Positions 62,534 through 64,000 of a DNA stretch of 64,000 bases are shown here, piece by piece. The notes under the pieces were generated by a model. That model was not told the origin of the DNA, made no database searches, and worked only from the letters and a program-made list of their open reading frames with translations. The stretch lies in the NCBI GenBank assembly GCA_900471605.1, contig UCEY01000009.1, positions 124,001 to 188,000 on the forward strand. The letters are read 5' to 3'. The first letter of the stretch is position 1. Every line of letters starts with the position of its first letter. The DNA is from Hyphomicrobiales bacterium. GTDB lineage: Bacteria; Pseudomonadota; Alphaproteobacteria; Rhizobiales; Rhizobiaceae. The position numbers and the translations under genes are program-made.

Positions 62534-63261
62534 TGGCGGCCGAATCCCTTCTGAAAGTCCAGGCTGTCGAGACCTATTACGGTAATATCCGTGCGCTCGC
62601 AGGCGTCGATGTCGAAGTCAACAAGGGCGAGATCGTCAGCCTAATCGGCGCCAACGGCGCCGGCAAGTCGACGCTGATGATGACCATCTGCGGCGCCCCG
62701 CAGGCGCGTGCCGGCTCGATCATCTTCGACGGCGAGGACATCACCAAGCTGCCGACGCATCTGATCGCGCGCCGCCGCATCGCCCAGTCTCCCGAAGGCC
62801 GGCGCATCTTTCCGCGCATGACCGTCTACGAGAACCTGCAGATGGGCGCCGGCCTCGACAACCTCAAATATTTCAGCGAGGACGTCGAGAAGATCTTCGC
62901 GCTCTTCCCGCGCCTCAAGGAACGCCAGACGCAGCGCGGCGGCACGCTTTCGGGCGGCGAACAGCAGATGCTGTCGATCGGGCGCGCGCTGATGGCGCGG
63001 CCGAAGCTGCTCCTGCTCGACGAGCCTTCGCTCGGTCTGGCGCCGCTGATCGTCAAGGGCATTTTCGAGGCGATCAAGAAGCTCAACCAGGAAGAGGGGC
63101 TCACCGTCTTCCTCGTCGAGCAGAACGCGTTCGCGGCGCTGAAACTCTCCGACCGCGCCTATGTGATGGTCAACGGCAAGGTGACGATGAGCGGTTCCGG
63201 CAAGGAACTGCTCGCCAATCCGGAAGTGCGGGCCGCTTATCTCGAAGGTGGACGGCATTGA
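62533..63261 (+). CDS. livF: Branched-chain amino acid ABC transporter ATPase LivF
   Basis: This 242-residue ATPase has VETYYGNIRALAGVDVEV, Walker A GANGAGKST, the signature LSGGEQQML and LLLLDEPSLGLAPL. Its ATG shares a base with the livG stop. Together LivG and LivF drive LivHM. Confidence 0.95.
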   Translation: MAAESLLKVQAVETYYGNIRALAGVDVEVNKGEIVSLIGANGAGKSTLMMTICGAPQARAGSIIFDGEDITKLPTHLIARRRIAQSPEGRRIFPRMTVYENLQMGAGLDNLKYFSEDVEKIFALFPRLKERQTQRGGTLSGGEQQMLSIGRALMARPKLLLLDEPSLGLAPLIVKGIFEAIKKLNQEEGLTVFLVEQNAFAALKLSDRAYVMVNGKVTMSGSGKELLANPEVRAAYLEGGRH

Positions 63262-63300
63262 TCGTGAAGGTTGTGCTTTTGACGGCCGGAGGAATTTAGG

Positions 63301-63654
63301 ATGCAGGGACTGTTTTTCGAAAGCGATAGCGGCGTTCGCTACGTCTTGCGCTTCTTCGTGCTGCTCATCGGTTTCTGGACCGCCTGGCGGTCCGGCAAGG
63401 CGGCGGCCGAGGGCTGGAACGGCTATCTGACGGTGGTGGTCTATACGCTTCTGCTCGGCATTGCGATGCGTTTTCTGCACTACGCGCTGTTTCAGGGGCC
63501 GTTTATCAGCCCGTTCTATTACATCCTCGATGTGGTCATCCTGCTGGTGTTTTCGAGCGCCGGATTCCGCATCCGGCGGACCCGCCAGATGGTCCAGAAT
63601 TACTACTGGCTCTACGAGCCGACTTCCGCTTTCTCCTTCAAGAAGAAAGATTGA
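63301..63654 (+). CDS. DUF6867-like small membrane protein in the liv operon
   Basis: This 117-residue protein has three probable helices (about 12-32, 45-65 and 72-95) and a basic, aromatic C-terminus (RRTRQMVQNYYWLYEP). I recognise it as the small protein commonly found between livF and livJ in Rhizobiales (DUF6867); its function is unknown. It may assist the transporter. ATG 63301 is preceded by GGAGGA. Confidence 0.75.
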   Translation: MQGLFFESDSGVRYVLRFFVLLIGFWTAWRSGKAAAEGWNGYLTVVVYTLLLGIAMRFLHYALFQGPFISPFYYILDVVILLVFSSAGFRIRRTRQMVQNYYWLYEPTSAFSFKKKD

Positions 63655-63793
63655 CAGCCGCACTTTTCTGCCCTCAGATTAAGTTCGGGTTGAAACGATA
63701 AGTAACCTAGAGTGGAACAATTCCGGCGCAGTGATGGTGGGTATTGCGCCCGGTTTCGAAAATCAGCTCACCTAAAAAATTGGGAGTAACTCG

Positions 63794-64000
63794 ATGAAGA
63801 AGTCTCTTCTTTCCGCGGTTGCGCTGACGGCCATGGTCGCCTTCAGCGGTAGCGCATGGGCCGACATCGTTATTGGCGTCGGTGGTCCGCTCACGGGTCC
63901 GAACGCCGCCTTCGGTGCACAGCTCCAGAAGGGTGCCGAACAGGCCGCAGCCGATATCAATGCCGCCGGCGGCATCAACGGCGAAAAGATCAAGATCGTC
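63794..64000 (+). CDS. livJ: Branched-chain amino acid binding protein LivJ, N-terminal part (cut by window end)
   Basis: The first 69 codons of a periplasmic type I binding protein: a signal peptide (MKKSLLSAVALTAMVAFSG, cut near SAWA) then DIVIGVGGPLTGPNAAFGAQLQKGAEQAAADINAAGGINGEKI, the LivJ opening. It lies 139 bases after the DUF6867 gene and delivers substrate to LivHMGF. Confidence 0.93.
   Translation, partial: MKKSLLSAVALTAMVAFSGSAWADIVIGVGGPLTGPNAAFGAQLQKGAEQAAADINAAGGINGEKIKIV

Overview
The window looks like chromosomal DNA of an alphaproteobacterium of the Rhizobiales, most likely family Rhizobiaceae (Rhizobium, Neorhizobium or Agrobacterium relatives). The evidence is high GC with dense, often overlapping genes; the ctrA, chpT and sciP cell-cycle genes; an EipA/DUF1134 protein; DUF1127, DUF3008 and DUF6867 proteins; a soxBDAG sarcosine oxidase operon; GANTC (CcrM) sites upstream of ctrA; and GGAAC-N16/17-NGTT stress promoters. 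No rRNA, tRNA, CRISPR array, IS element or prophage was recognised. The only mobile-type signals are two copies of a palindromic intergenic repeat and one orphan DUF2793 (phage or GTA type) gene.

Layout. 1-3.6 kb: the end of lpdA, a secreted DUF4087 protein, a coupled nucleotidyltransferase/metallophosphoesterase pair and three small genes, four of these units having promoters of the EcfG/RpoE2 general-stress type. 3.9-7.7 kb: haem use, with hutX and a haem-degrading monooxygenase divergent from hmuTUV. 7.7-12.6 kb: DUF454, galE/exoB, ung, a quinone-stress pair (ring-cleaving dioxygenase plus esterase) and a DUF4344 metallopeptidase. 12.9-16.1 kb: a marR-emrA-emrB efflux operon. 16.3-21.4 kb: aldehyde dehydrogenase plus RidA, an L,D-transpeptidase, an SLT lipoprotein, LtrA and a GNAT. 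21.4-29.5 kb: a catabolic island (ABC importer, cytosine-deaminase-like amidohydrolase, FAD oxidase, flavodoxin-fold reductase, LysR regulator, creatininase), probably for an unidentified N-heterocycle. 29.7-41.4 kb: a degenerate transglutaminase-like protein, a chemoreceptor, a DMT exporter, purA, an 891-residue membrane protein, ddl, rpoH and a methyltransferase. 41.5-46.7 kb: DUF1127, a TRASH-like mini-protein, an AraC regulator, rluD, trmH and a coiled-coil membrane protein. 46.8-51.7 kb: the cell-cycle block eipA / chpT - receiver protein / ctrA / fliJ-like, a small GNAT, a PqiA-like protein and sciP. 51.8-64 kb: an exopolysaccharide sugar transferase, the DUF2793 protein, soxBDAG and the livHMGF-DUF6867-livJ branched-chain amino acid importer, cut by the window end.

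How the parts work together. The most informative non-coding signals are: (i) a GCATCAA dyad in the LysR/ABC divergent region whose left half, with the same downstream TGCCTTT at identical spacing, recurs upstream of the creatininase gene, tying both units to one regulon; (ii) CtrA-like boxes, each with one mismatch, in front of eipA/chpT, ctrA/fliJ and sciP, plus three GANTC sites within 44 bases upstream of ctrA; (iii) four stress-type promoters packed in 0.7 kb; and (iv) a hairpin that would cover the ribosome binding site of the TRASH-like gene. Functions are assigned from motifs and family knowledge only; no database search was run.
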